Assembly (NCBI GenBank): GCA_964551295.1
Contig: CAZKDJ010000115.1
Location: 1-13,554 of the forward strand
Source of the DNA: JAFGED01 sp964551295
GTDB taxonomy: Bacteria > Chloroflexota > Anaerolineae > B4-G1
DNA: 13,554 nucleotides
Direction: 5' to 3'
The notes below the pieces were generated by a model. The model did no database searches. It was not told where the DNA came from and saw nothing but the letters and a program-made list of their open reading frames with translations. The translations under genes and the position numbers were made by a program. This document shows, one piece after another, positions 6,764 to 13,228 of this stretch (its first letter is position 1; each line of letters starts with the position of its first letter).

Positions 6764-8353
6764 GTGATATCGGTGATCGTTCCGGCTTATAACGCGGAGG
6801 AGACATTGCGGGAGTGTCTAGCGGCGCTGGAGACTCAGACCTTGAGTCGTCGCGACTATGAGGTCATCGTCGTGGACGACGGCTCGACCGATCGGACAAC
6901 CGAGATCGCTCGAGCGCGGGGCGTGCGCCTGGTCCGACAGCCCAACGCCGGCCCGGCGACGGCCCGCAATCGAGGGGCTCGTGAGGCCCGAGGGGACCTG
7001 CTTCTCTTCACTGACGCTGACTGCGCGCCGGCTCCAGATTGGATCGAGCGCTTGGCGGAGGCCTTCGCCGACCCAGAAGTGGTGGGGGCGAAGGGTACGT
7101 ACCGGACGCGGCAGACGGGCTTGATGGCGCGCTTCGTCCAGTTGGAGTACGAGGGAAAGTACGCCCGGATGGCCGGCCAGGATCAGATAGACTTTGTGGA
7201 CACCTACTCGGCAGTCTACCGGCGGGATGTTTTTCTGGCCAACGGTGGCTTTGACAGCAGCTTTACGACAGCCTCGGTGGAGGATCAGGAGTTCTCCTTC
7301 CGCTTGGCCCGAAAGGGATACCGTCTGGTGTTCGTCCCCGGCGCGATCGTCTACCACCACCATGACGCCACTATACGGGAGTACTGGCAGCGCAAGTTTG
7401 GCATAGGCTATTGGAAGGCGCTGCTGCTGCGCTGGCACCCGGAGCGGGCGGTGCGGGATTCCCACACGCCCCAGGTGTTAAAACTCCAGGTCGGGCTGGT
7501 CGGCTTGCTCTGTCTCCTGTTGCCGCTGGCGCTCTTCTGGTCGCCCGTCCTCTGGGGTGTGCTGGCCGCGGCGGTGCTCTTTTTCCTCTCAACGGTTTCC
7601 TTCTTGGTTCGAGCGATCCGGCGGGACCTAGCGGTGGCCGCAGTGGCCCCTCTTTTTCTGCTTCTGCGGTCTTTGGCGTTGGGCACCGGGTTGACCATCG
7701 GCTTCTTGCATTTCTCACGAGAGAAGAGCGCCCGTCGGGCGCCCGTCAGTGGGTGGCGTCGGGTCGTCAAGCGAGCAATGGATGTCGTGGGCAGCCTGCT
7801 GGGCTTGGTTTTCTCGGCACCGCTGATAGGCGCGTCGGCGGTGGCGATCAAGCTAGACTCGTCGGGGCCGGTCTTTTTCGTCCAAGAGCGCGCGGGACAG
7901 AACGGGCAGCCTTTTCGCATGGTCAAGCTGCGCACGATGGTGGAAGGTGCGGAGGAGATGTTACCCCAGTTGGTTGATCTTGAAGCGCTTTCGTCGCCGG
8001 CCTTCAAGCTGGAGGACGATCCTCGGGTCACGCGGGTGGGCCGCTTTCTGAGGCGCACCAGTCTAGACGAACTACCCCAGCTCTGGAATGTCTTCAAGGG
8101 AGAGATGAGTCTGGTAGGACCGAGGCCCGAGGAGGTGCGTATTGTACGTCTCTACGACGACTGGCATCGCCAGCGACTGGCGGTCAAGCCGGGATTGACC
8201 GGGCCGATGCAGGTCAACGGACGTGGGGATCTCGACCTTGACGAGCGCGTGCGGCTCGAGGTGAGCTATATTCGAGACTACTCGCTCCGTGAGGATGTTG
8301 TCATTCTGGCCCGTACCTTGCTCGCCGTCGTCTCGAGACGTGGCGCCTATTGA
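6764..8353 (+). CDS. Fusion protein: GT2 glycosyltransferase + monotopic phosphoglycosyltransferase
   Basis: A 529-aa protein from GTG 6764. Residues 1-230 are a GT2 domain: VISVIVPAYNAEETLRECL, VVDDGSTDRT, NAGPATARNRG, FTDADC (DXD, Asp84/Asp86), and VEDQEF at 172-177. About 240-315 hold three hydrophobic membrane segments. About 333-529 is a complete bacterial sugar-transferase (WcaJ/PglC/RfbP-type) domain. It has the RAMDVVGSLLGLVFSAPLI reentrant membrane helix, then SSGPVFFVQERAGQNGQPF, FRMVKLRTM, and LRRTSLDELPQLWNV with the catalytic Asp435-Glu436 dyad. SLVGPRP and VKPGLTGPMQVNGRGD follow. The second domain transfers a sugar-1-phosphate from a UDP-sugar to polyprenyl phosphate, starting glycan assembly; the first could add the next sugar. 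Each half carries its expected key residues, so both may be active. Promoter not clear. It is divergent from the radical SAM gene and ends 43 bp before a convergent gene. Confidence 0.88.
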   Translation: MISVIVPAYNAEETLRECLAALETQTLSRRDYEVIVVDDGSTDRTTEIARARGVRLVRQPNAGPATARNRGAREARGDLLLFTDADCAPAPDWIERLAEAFADPEVVGAKGTYRTRQTGLMARFVQLEYEGKYARMAGQDQIDFVDTYSAVYRRDVFLANGGFDSSFTTASVEDQEFSFRLARKGYRLVFVPGAIVYHHHDATIREYWQRKFGIGYWKALLLRWHPERAVRDSHTPQVLKLQVGLVGLLCLLLPLALFWSPVLWGVLAAAVLFFLSTVSFLVRAIRRDLAVAAVAPLFLLLRSLALGTGLTIGFLHFSREKSARRAPVSGWRRVVKRAMDVVGSLLGLVFSAPLIGASAVAIKLDSSGPVFFVQERAGQNGQPFRMVKLRTMVEGAEEMLPQLVDLEALSSPAFKLEDDPRVTRVGRFLRRTSLDELPQLWNVFKGEMSLVGPRPEEVRIVRLYDDWHRQRLAVKPGLTGPMQVNGRGDLDLDERVRLEVSYIRDYSLREDVVILARTLLAVVSRRGAY

Positions 8354-8396
8354 GACTGGTCGCCTTTTCGAGCAGCAAGGGTACGCTGTCTTTTCA

Positions 8397-9845
8397 TCAC
8401 TCATTTCGCAGCACCAGCGGCAAGTAGTCGTAGCACGACAACACGGAGATAGGGGGGATATCTGTCCAGAAGGTGCGAAAGGTATCACTGACGACGGCAG
8501 TGTTGGTGATAGTTCTGTTACAGGGTATGTTGGAGGTGAGCTGAACGGGCCAGTAGATGGTTGTGGACGTGGTAGTGTAGACTGTGCCCGTCCAGGTGAC
8601 CACGCCAGAAGCGTATCCTCCTGTGCCGTTGTCGTAAGCAAGCGGGCCGAGGTAGTCGACCTGGACGGGCAGAGTGTCGGTGAGGCAAACGTTCATCGCC
8701 GCGTCCGTGCCGTTGTTCAGGACGATGGTATAAGTGACGATCTCACCGGGCCGGGCCGTGCTCGGTGCGACTCTTTTCAAGGCCACTACCGACCACCACT
8801 CATCGGCGCCGAGATCGGGGACTGCGTCACGGGGTTCTCCATCTATGTCGGTGGTGACACCCGTCGGCACCCCACGGTCCCTGGCTGCTGAACCGACGCC
8901 AATGTGATAGTCCTCGCTTCCGGGATCTGCAAATCCTGGGTTTTCCCAGTAGTTGCGCGTGCCCGTGACGATGACGCCCTCGCTGTCCCAGTCGATCTGA
9001 TTGGCCCAGGGGCCGGTCCCCCAGAGGGTGGCTTCCAATGTGGCCGTACTCCCCGGCGTGACGGAGATCCCCACTGTGTGGCTGACCAGGATGGTGTTGG
9101 TCAGGCTGACCGTACTATCCCTTACGTAGATCCCACCGCCATGGTTGTGGGCAATGGTACTGTGCAGCAGGTCAACCGAAGAGAAATCAACGTGTATACC
9201 GCTATCGTCCGACCCCAAGGTTTCGGAGATTAGATTGTCGGCGATGACGGTGTTGACTAGCGTTGCAGTGCTTCCAGACAAGAGTATCCCTCCACCAAAA
9301 CAGCACATTTCACCGCCTCCCCACATGCCGAACGAGTTATACTTTATTACGTTGGTGTCGAGCGTGGCAAGGCAGTTGCGAAGGGACAACCCGCCGCCGC
9401 CGCCACCCCTGGAGCCCCCGGCGCTGTTGTACTGTACGATGTTGTTGGTCAGTGTGACAGTGCTACCACTTGCGTACAACCCGCCCCCCTCGCCACCCCA
9501 CGCCTCTTCCGCTTCGTTGCCCTCCACGACGTTGCCGGTAAGTGTGGCCGCGCCATTTGTCAAGTGCAGCCCGCCGCCAATACCGCTCCAGTTGCTATGT
9601 AGGGTATTGCTGATGAGGAAGACGTCGCTGTCGTTTGCATAAAGCCCTCCGCCTGACCCAGATGACCAGCCGTACGGTGCGCCTATTGCTACGTTGTTTC
9701 GGATAGTATTGCTTATGAGCGTGACGGTGCTGTGGTCCAAATACCCCCCTCCTCCCTCAGTGAACCCGCAGTCGAAAACAGCGCCTTCAGTGGTGTGATT
9801 GTCTTGCACTGCGTTGTTGGTGAGCGTCATGTGACTGTTGTGCAA
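8397..9845 (-). CDS. Secreted beta-helix/DUF11 protein, C-terminal fragment of a frameshifted gene
   Basis: The 482-aa downstream part of a split gene. Its frame is open upstream of the Met at 9845, and in-frame sequence already reads as beta-helix there (EGGGIYVHTASGTISDCTIQ), so this Met is unlikely to be a true start. Residues 1 to about 290 are parallel beta-helix coils with recurring N-x-(I/V)-x-x-N ladders and GGGLY/GGGIY turns (e.g. TVTLTNNIVQYNSAGG). About 300-345 match a 'choice-of-anchor Q' type end (NPGFADP, DIDGEPRDAVPDLGADEW). About 350-450 resemble a DUF11 domain (APSTARPGEIVTYTIVLNNG, LTDTLP). The protein ends in YDYLPLVLRNE. It is probably an extracellular or surface-attached adhesin or polysaccharide-binding protein; no catalytic residues are recognisable, so a lyase role is not supported. 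It is likely one gene with the fragment at 9827-10360. Its stop lies 43 bp from the convergent + strand gene. Confidence 0.8.
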   Translation of the reverse strand: MHNSHMTLTNNAVQDNHTTEGAVFDCGFTEGGGGYLDHSTVTLISNTIRNNVAIGAPYGWSSGSGGGLYANDSDVFLISNTLHSNWSGIGGGLHLTNGAATLTGNVVEGNEAEEAWGGEGGGLYASGSTVTLTNNIVQYNSAGGSRGGGGGGLSLRNCLATLDTNVIKYNSFGMWGGGEMCCFGGGILLSGSTATLVNTVIADNLISETLGSDDSGIHVDFSSVDLLHSTIAHNHGGGIYVRDSTVSLTNTILVSHTVGISVTPGSTATLEATLWGTGPWANQIDWDSEGVIVTGTRNYWENPGFADPGSEDYHIGVGSAARDRGVPTGVTTDIDGEPRDAVPDLGADEWWSVVALKRVAPSTARPGEIVTYTIVLNNGTDAAMNVCLTDTLPVQVDYLGPLAYDNGTGGYASGVVTWTGTVYTTTSTTIYWPVQLTSNIPCNRTITNTAVVSDTFRTFWTDIPPISVLSCYDYLPLVLRNE

Positions 9846-10360
9846 GTACAGACCGGCGCCTTGGGTAGCCTGGTTGGCCTGTATCGTGCAGTCGCTGATT
9901 GTGCCGGAGGCAGTATGGACATAAATACCCCCACCTTCACAACCATCACCCGCCCCTGCCCCTCGGCATTCAGGACGGTGAGATAGCGGTCGGGATCGGG
10001 CGGGTCGGCGAAGCTGTTTGTGATGGTGTAACCACCTCGAATGGTCACCGTCTTGCTGATGTATACTACTTGGGATATTCCTGCGCGGACGCTTGTGCTG
10101 GTATAGATGCCGGCAGCCACGCGAATCTCATCGCCCGGTTGGGCCTCGTCCACGGCATGCTGCACCGTGCGGCAAGGGGTGCTCGAATTGGCGCAAGTGT
10201 TGGATGGGTCGCTGCCGATGGGGGCCACGTAGCGAGTAGTGGCACCAGGCTGGGCCTGGGCTGGGGAGGCCGAGAGCCACTGGAGTACCAGTAGGATTGC
10301 GCCGGCGGCCACCAGGCTGGCTGCAGCCAGGGCGATGCGTCGAAGCGAGATGATGGTCAT
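9827..10360 (-). CDS. Secreted beta-helix protein, N-terminal fragment of a frameshifted gene
   Basis: 177 aa. A signal peptide is clear: basic start (MTIISLRR), a hydrophobic core through residue 28, and a likely cleavage after SASPAQA at 36/37. A DUF1565-like opening follows (TTRYVAPIGSDPSNTC, PCRTVQHAVDEAQPGDEIRVAAGIYT), then ISKTVTIRGGYTITNSF and DPDRYLTVLNAEGQGRVMVV, the usual lead-in to a beta-helix of this kind. After about residue 140 the sequence becomes non-homologous (ILPPAQSATARYRPTRLP), while the same DNA in the -1 frame continues the beta-helix (EGGGIYVHTASGTISD). ATG 10360 has a strong AAGGAGG 6 nt upstream (10367-10373). With one base restored the joined protein would be about 654 aa. 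The break may be a sequencing error or a real inactivating mutation. The gene probably follows the dehydrogenase in one transcript, since no terminator is seen in the 111-bp gap. Confidence 0.8.
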   Translation of the reverse strand: MTIISLRRIALAAASLVAAGAILLVLQWLSASPAQAQPGATTRYVAPIGSDPSNTCANSSTPCRTVQHAVDEAQPGDEIRVAAGIYTSTSVRAGISQVVYISKTVTIRGGYTITNSFADPPDPDRYLTVLNAEGQGRVMVVKVGVFMSILPPAQSATARYRPTRLPKAPVCTCTTVT

Positions 10361-10471
10361 TATCTTCCTCCTTCGAAGTTGATAGATCTTTCCAGGTCCC
10401 CAAGGGTGGGACAGTCAACGGCTTCCTTGCGGTAAGATTCTTGGTCGAGACAGCGTGTGGCCTTTTGTGTC

Positions 10472-11206
10472 TCAGGCGAGGGCTTCGCCCATCGTGCGCA
10501 TTTGTACTTCGATGATCCGCGAGCGGGGCGACTGGGTACACGCCAGCAGGACAGCGCTTGCAACGTCCCCTGGGTCGATCATGTCCGACTCGGCTACGCT
10601 CTGCTCTGTGCGTCCTTTACCCAATGCGAACTCGGTCTTGACTCCGCCAGGACAGATCACGCCGACCTTGATGCCAAGAGGGCGCAGTTCCTTGTCCAGC
10701 CCTTGGGCAAAACCCACCTGGGCAAACTTGGTGGCGCAGTAGACGGCTTCACCGGCAAAACCATAGATCCCCGCCATAGATGAGATCATGAGAATGGTCC
10801 CCAATCCCTGATCTATCATCACCGGGACGGCATGCCGGGTGAAGAGGAAGGTCGAGCGCATGTTCGTGTCCATCATCTCGTCGTATTCCTCGGCGCTCGT
10901 CTCGACGAGGTCCTTATAGTTGCCCACGCCCACGTTGTTGATCAGAATGTCCAGCGTACCAAAGGTTTCTGTCGCCGTCGCAACTGCCCGGAGGGCCGTC
11001 TCTTCCTCGCGAGCGTCCCCTGCGACGCTCACGGCTTGGCCGCTGGCCTGCCGCACTGCCGACTCGACCTTGTCCAGCCGCTCTGGTCGGCGCGCCACGA
11101 GCACCAGGCTCGCCCCTTCTTGTGCCAGGGCCAGTGCAGAGGCCTTGCCGATACCTGCGCTCGCGCCCGTGATCAACACTACTTTTTCTGCCAATTTTCC
11201 GGTCAT
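10472..11206 (-). CDS. Classical short-chain dehydrogenase/reductase (SDR)
   Basis: A 244-aa NAD(P)-dependent oxidoreductase of usual SDR length. TGASAGIG (13-20) is the glycine-rich cofactor loop. The basic pair VARRPERL after the second strand (38-45) favours NADPH. NNVG (90-93) replaces the common NNAG. The catalytic triad is present: Ser143, Tyr156 and Lys160 (YCATK); PGGVKTEF follows at 186-193. The substrate could be an acyl or keto compound or a sugar; sequence does not say. ATG 11206 is chosen over an upstream TTG at 11221 because AAGGAG sits 6 nt before it and the extra residues (MKEIE) would read through that site. It lies 113 bp after the four-TM gene and 111 bp before the beta-helix gene, all in one direction. 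Confidence 0.9.
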   Translation of the reverse strand: MTGKLAEKVVLITGASAGIGKASALALAQEGASLVLVARRPERLDKVESAVRQASGQAVSVAGDAREEETALRAVATATETFGTLDILINNVGVGNYKDLVETSAEEYDEMMDTNMRSTFLFTRHAVPVMIDQGLGTILMISSMAGIYGFAGEAVYCATKFAQVGFAQGLDKELRPLGIKVGVICPGGVKTEFALGKGRTEQSVAESDMIDPGDVASAVLLACTQSPRSRIIEVQMRTMGEALA

Positions 11207-11212
11207 CTCAAT

Positions 11213-11218
11213 CTCCTT
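11213..11218 (-). promoter_or_regulatory. Ribosome binding site of the SDR gene
   Basis: AAGGAG on the minus strand lies 6 nt before ATG 11206, which settles the start against the TTG at 11221. Confidence 0.6.
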
Positions 11219-11319
11219 CAATTGTTTAGGTGAGCTCTCCCTCTGCCTTGGCTTCTTGTATTGGTTATTCCTTGTCCAACCCCTGGTGCTGCGCCAGATG
11301 GCGGATATCCCCTACGGTG

Positions 11320-12069
11320 CTATGGGCGATCGTCATCCTCCAAGGCAATCAGGGGTTCGGCGTTATCTGCAGAGATTTTCCGCAGGCGATCAAACAATTC
11401 CTGCAGACTTGCCCGCGCAACGGCGTTCTGGGCGACGAAACTCAAGACAACGATGATGCCACTTGCCAAAAGCATTTCGCCCGGCCACTTGCCAATTCCT
11501 GCCAATCCCCAGATGAGTGACCACACCAACGCGCCGAGCAGTAGGCTGGTGATCATCGAGAGAAAGATCTGCTGAGTAGACACCGGAAAGGGCAGCGTGA
11601 CCAGACGCTTGGCAGTCTGAGCCAACCGTGATACCCGCTGCGACTTGACGGCACGCGATCTCTTCCTCCTGGGAAAAAGGGTATGGTAAACTGTCTCGGC
11701 GTCCGCTTCCAGTGTCACCATCGAGAGTTCGCTCAGAACATCGGCGATCTCTGGATTGCGCCGAAAGCTGGCGCGGAGCTTCTCGATGCCGATGCGGTAA
11801 TGCACATTACGGATGTATTGGCAAATCAGAGCATCGAGGAATGTGACCCCTACGATCACCAGCAACCCACAGACAGCGCTGCCGATCAAGAGCACGGTCT
11901 GCAGCGACCCGCTAAGCAACTGGGTGATCAGCAGGAGTGCGCCGAGCACTGCCGTGAGTAACGACACATAAAAGTTAAAGATGCGATGAGCGGCTTCCTC
12001 CCCGTGCCTGGCCCACTGGTTCAACTGCTCATACTCGAGTTGCAGCACCTTCTCGGGTTCTGTCGTCAT
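11320..12069 (-). CDS. Four-transmembrane protein of unknown function
   Basis: I do not recognise a named family. The 249-aa protein starts at ATG 12069 with AAGGAGG 5 nt upstream (12075-12081); longer versions reading farther upstream cross the terminator hairpin and are rejected. N-terminal amphipathic helix (VLQLEYEQLNQWARHGEE) is followed by two TM helices at about 32-51 and 58-80. A cytosolic-looking helical region with many charged residues (about 84-160, including RYPRRKRSR-like basic clusters around 133-140) precedes TM helices at about 166-188 and 199-218. A short acidic tail ends it (EPLIALEDDDRP). There are no catalytic motifs. The two 2TM hairpins around a helical linker loosely resemble 2TM effector-type (SLATT-like) or channel-like proteins, but similarity is only in layout. 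It is transcribed away from the HNH gene across a 637-bp intergenic region. Function unknown. Confidence 0.7.
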   Translation of the reverse strand: MTTEPEKVLQLEYEQLNQWARHGEEAAHRIFNFYVSLLTAVLGALLLITQLLSGSLQTVLLIGSAVCGLLVIVGVTFLDALICQYIRNVHYRIGIEKLRASFRRNPEIADVLSELSMVTLEADAETVYHTLFPRRKRSRAVKSQRVSRLAQTAKRLVTLPFPVSTQQIFLSMITSLLLGALVWSLIWGLAGIGKWPGEMLLASGIIVVLSFVAQNAVARASLQELFDRLRKISADNAEPLIALEDDDRP

Positions 12070-12168
12070 AGTTGCCTCCTTTCTTGGCAGGCGCTGTGCT
12101 TTATTGGCGTAGATGCCCTTCTCATTGGATAACCCCTTCTCTTGATTGTATGATGCACCTACAGAAAA

Positions 12169-12196
12169 GCCCGCCCACCTGCCAAGATGGGCGGGC
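12169..12196 (-). terminator. Rho-independent terminator on the minus strand
   Basis: GCCCGCCCA (12169-12177) pairs perfectly with TGGGCGGGC (12188-12196) around a 10-nt loop. Read on the minus strand, the 9-bp GC-rich stem is followed by TTTTCTGT. It lies about 100 nt upstream of the four-TM gene start, so it would stop transcripts coming from the right or act as an attenuator in that gene's leader. Confidence 0.65.
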
Positions 12197-12258
12197 GTCG
12201 TGATTGTGTGGGCCCTGGGTGTCCGTCCGCCTGGGTCACGGCCGTGAGGCTGTGGGTA

Positions 12259-12287
12259 ATTGTAACATGCGCTAAAGGCGTACGCAA
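12259..12287 (-). promoter_or_regulatory. Weak candidate promoter on the minus strand upstream of the terminator
   Basis: On the minus strand TACAAT (12259-12264) is preceded by TTGCGT (12282-12287) with a 17-bp spacer. A transcript from about 12252 would reach the terminator hairpin after about 85 nt. A second TACAAT (12145-12150) lies after the hairpin but has no -35 partner. The -35 match is poor. Confidence 0.25.
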
Positions 12288-12618
12288 GCGGCGGTTCGCT
12301 TACTCTCTGGCGCGGGCCGCACCAGCCCACGCCCGCCAGCGGGCAAGTCCTGGCCGGTGATCTTTCTCAGGGTCTGGGCGGACATGGCCCCAAGTGGTGA
12401 GGTCGCCAAAAGTGAGCCAAAAGCCGTTGGCAGACGGGGCGGTGGTCGGGCATTCGAAGCAGTAGTAGGGCGCTCTATGCTTGCTGGTAGCCTTTCCAGG
12501 CAACTTGAAATTTGCGTCAACCCTGGGCGAATGCCTTGCTTGCGCTCTAGCGATTCGATTTGCCCAAGGAGGCGGCTTGGGCTCATGATTTGCTTCGAAG
12601 TTCCTGGTCGTTTTCCAA
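12288..12618 (+). other. Intergenic stretch with no recognised gene
   Basis: Nothing recognisable is encoded here. On the minus strand a frame is open from about 12627 to a stop near 12300. It reads as a low-confidence peptide including YYCFECPTTAP and TTWGHVRPDPEKDH, but it has no Shine-Dalgarno or ATG. A small inverted repeat (GCCCAAG 12562-12568 with CTTGGGC 12576-12582) is present, without a T-run. It could be a decayed gene, an RNA or plain spacer. Confidence 0.3.
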
Positions 12619-12647
12619 TTGTGAGCTCGCTACTCCGGTTGTATAAT
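12619..12647 (+). promoter_or_regulatory. Sigma70-type promoter for the HNH gene
   Basis: TTGTGA (12619-12624), a 17-bp spacer, and a perfect TATAAT (12642-12647). Transcription would begin near 12654, giving a leader of about 53 nt before ATG 12707. Confidence 0.6.
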
Positions 12648-12706
12648 AGAGGTGTCTTCTACCAGGGCAGGATCCGTTCAGAATCGTGGAGAGGAGGCCG
12701 GCAACT

Positions 12707-13189
12707 ATGTCTGCTCCAACCAGCGCAACCATCAAGCGGCTGTTCGCCGTCTCCGGCAACCGCTGCGCTTTTCCCGGCTGCAACCTGCCGCTCGTCGATC
12801 TCGGCAGCGGCACCGTTTTGGGAGAGATCTGCCACATCAAGGCGCGCAGCCCCGAAGGTCCCCGGTATGATCCAGATCAAGACGAGAAGGAGCGCCACGC
12901 TTTTGAGAACCTGCTCCTGCTGTGCCCGGCGCATCACAAGATCGTGGACGATAACCCCGACGAGTACACCGTCGAGTGGCTGTTGGAGACCAAGGCGCAG
13001 CACGAGGCGCAGGCCGCCGGCGGTCCCGAACTGGCTGACGATGCAGCACGTCAACTGGCTCGGCAGTTGGAGATCGGGGGCGACGTCAGCGGTCAGGTCG
13101 CCGTCGGGAGCGGCGTCTTACAGATCGGCGACGTCCAGGGTGGTACGATCAACATCACCGTGCCCGACCGGTCGAACGATCGAGACTAG
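12707..13189 (+). CDS. HNH endonuclease-like protein with Gly/Val-rich C-terminal tail
   Basis: A 160-aa protein; ATG 12707 with AGGAGG 9 nt upstream (12692-12697), preferred over GTG 12686, which overlaps that site. Residues about 8-82 form an HNH domain. CAFPGC (Cys20, Cys25) and Cys73/His76-77 could bind a structural zinc. GEICHIKARS gives the first His (His43), ENLLLLCPAHHKIVDD gives the Asn (Asn68) and last His. So the ββα-metal nuclease site looks complete. A helical linker (about 84-121) leads to a tail (122-152) with two similar G-rich strands, IGGDVSGQVAVGSG and IGDVQGGTINITV. Such HNH proteins cut DNA and occur in restriction, mobile-element and defence contexts; the target here is unknown. 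It has its own promoter, and dinB starts 39 bp downstream. A housekeeping or defence role is undecided. Confidence 0.8.
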   Translation: MSAPTSATIKRLFAVSGNRCAFPGCNLPLVDLGSGTVLGEICHIKARSPEGPRYDPDQDEKERHAFENLLLLCPAHHKIVDDNPDEYTVEWLLETKAQHEAQAAGGPELADDAARQLARQLEIGGDVSGQVAVGSGVLQIGDVQGGTINITVPDRSNDRD

Positions 13190-13197
13190 CGTTCTTC

Positions 13198-13218
13198 CCT
13201 CCCCCTCGATGGGGGAGG
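13198..13218 (+). repeat. GC-rich palindrome between the HNH and dinB genes
   Basis: CCTCCCCC (13198-13205) pairs with GGGGGAGG (13211-13218) around a TCGAT loop: an 8-bp perfect stem, then CTAGGAGGGGG. No T-run follows, so it is not an intrinsic terminator. The right arm contains a GGAGG that could serve as a Shine-Dalgarno for dinB. From memory, similar C-run/G-run palindromes occur as dispersed intergenic repeats in many genomes; only one copy is in this window. Confidence 0.5.
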
Positions 13219-13228
13219 CTAGGAGGGG

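Noticed and set aside
8900..9900. Regularly spaced similar DNA segments that could look like a repeat array
   Set aside because: They encode the repeating coils of the beta-helix protein; spacing and sequence vary and there are no identical direct repeats, so this is not CRISPR or a satellite.
12272..12350. Possible tRNA because of a GGTTCGC stretch
   Set aside because: The T-arm does not pair in 5 bp and no acceptor or anticodon arm can be formed.
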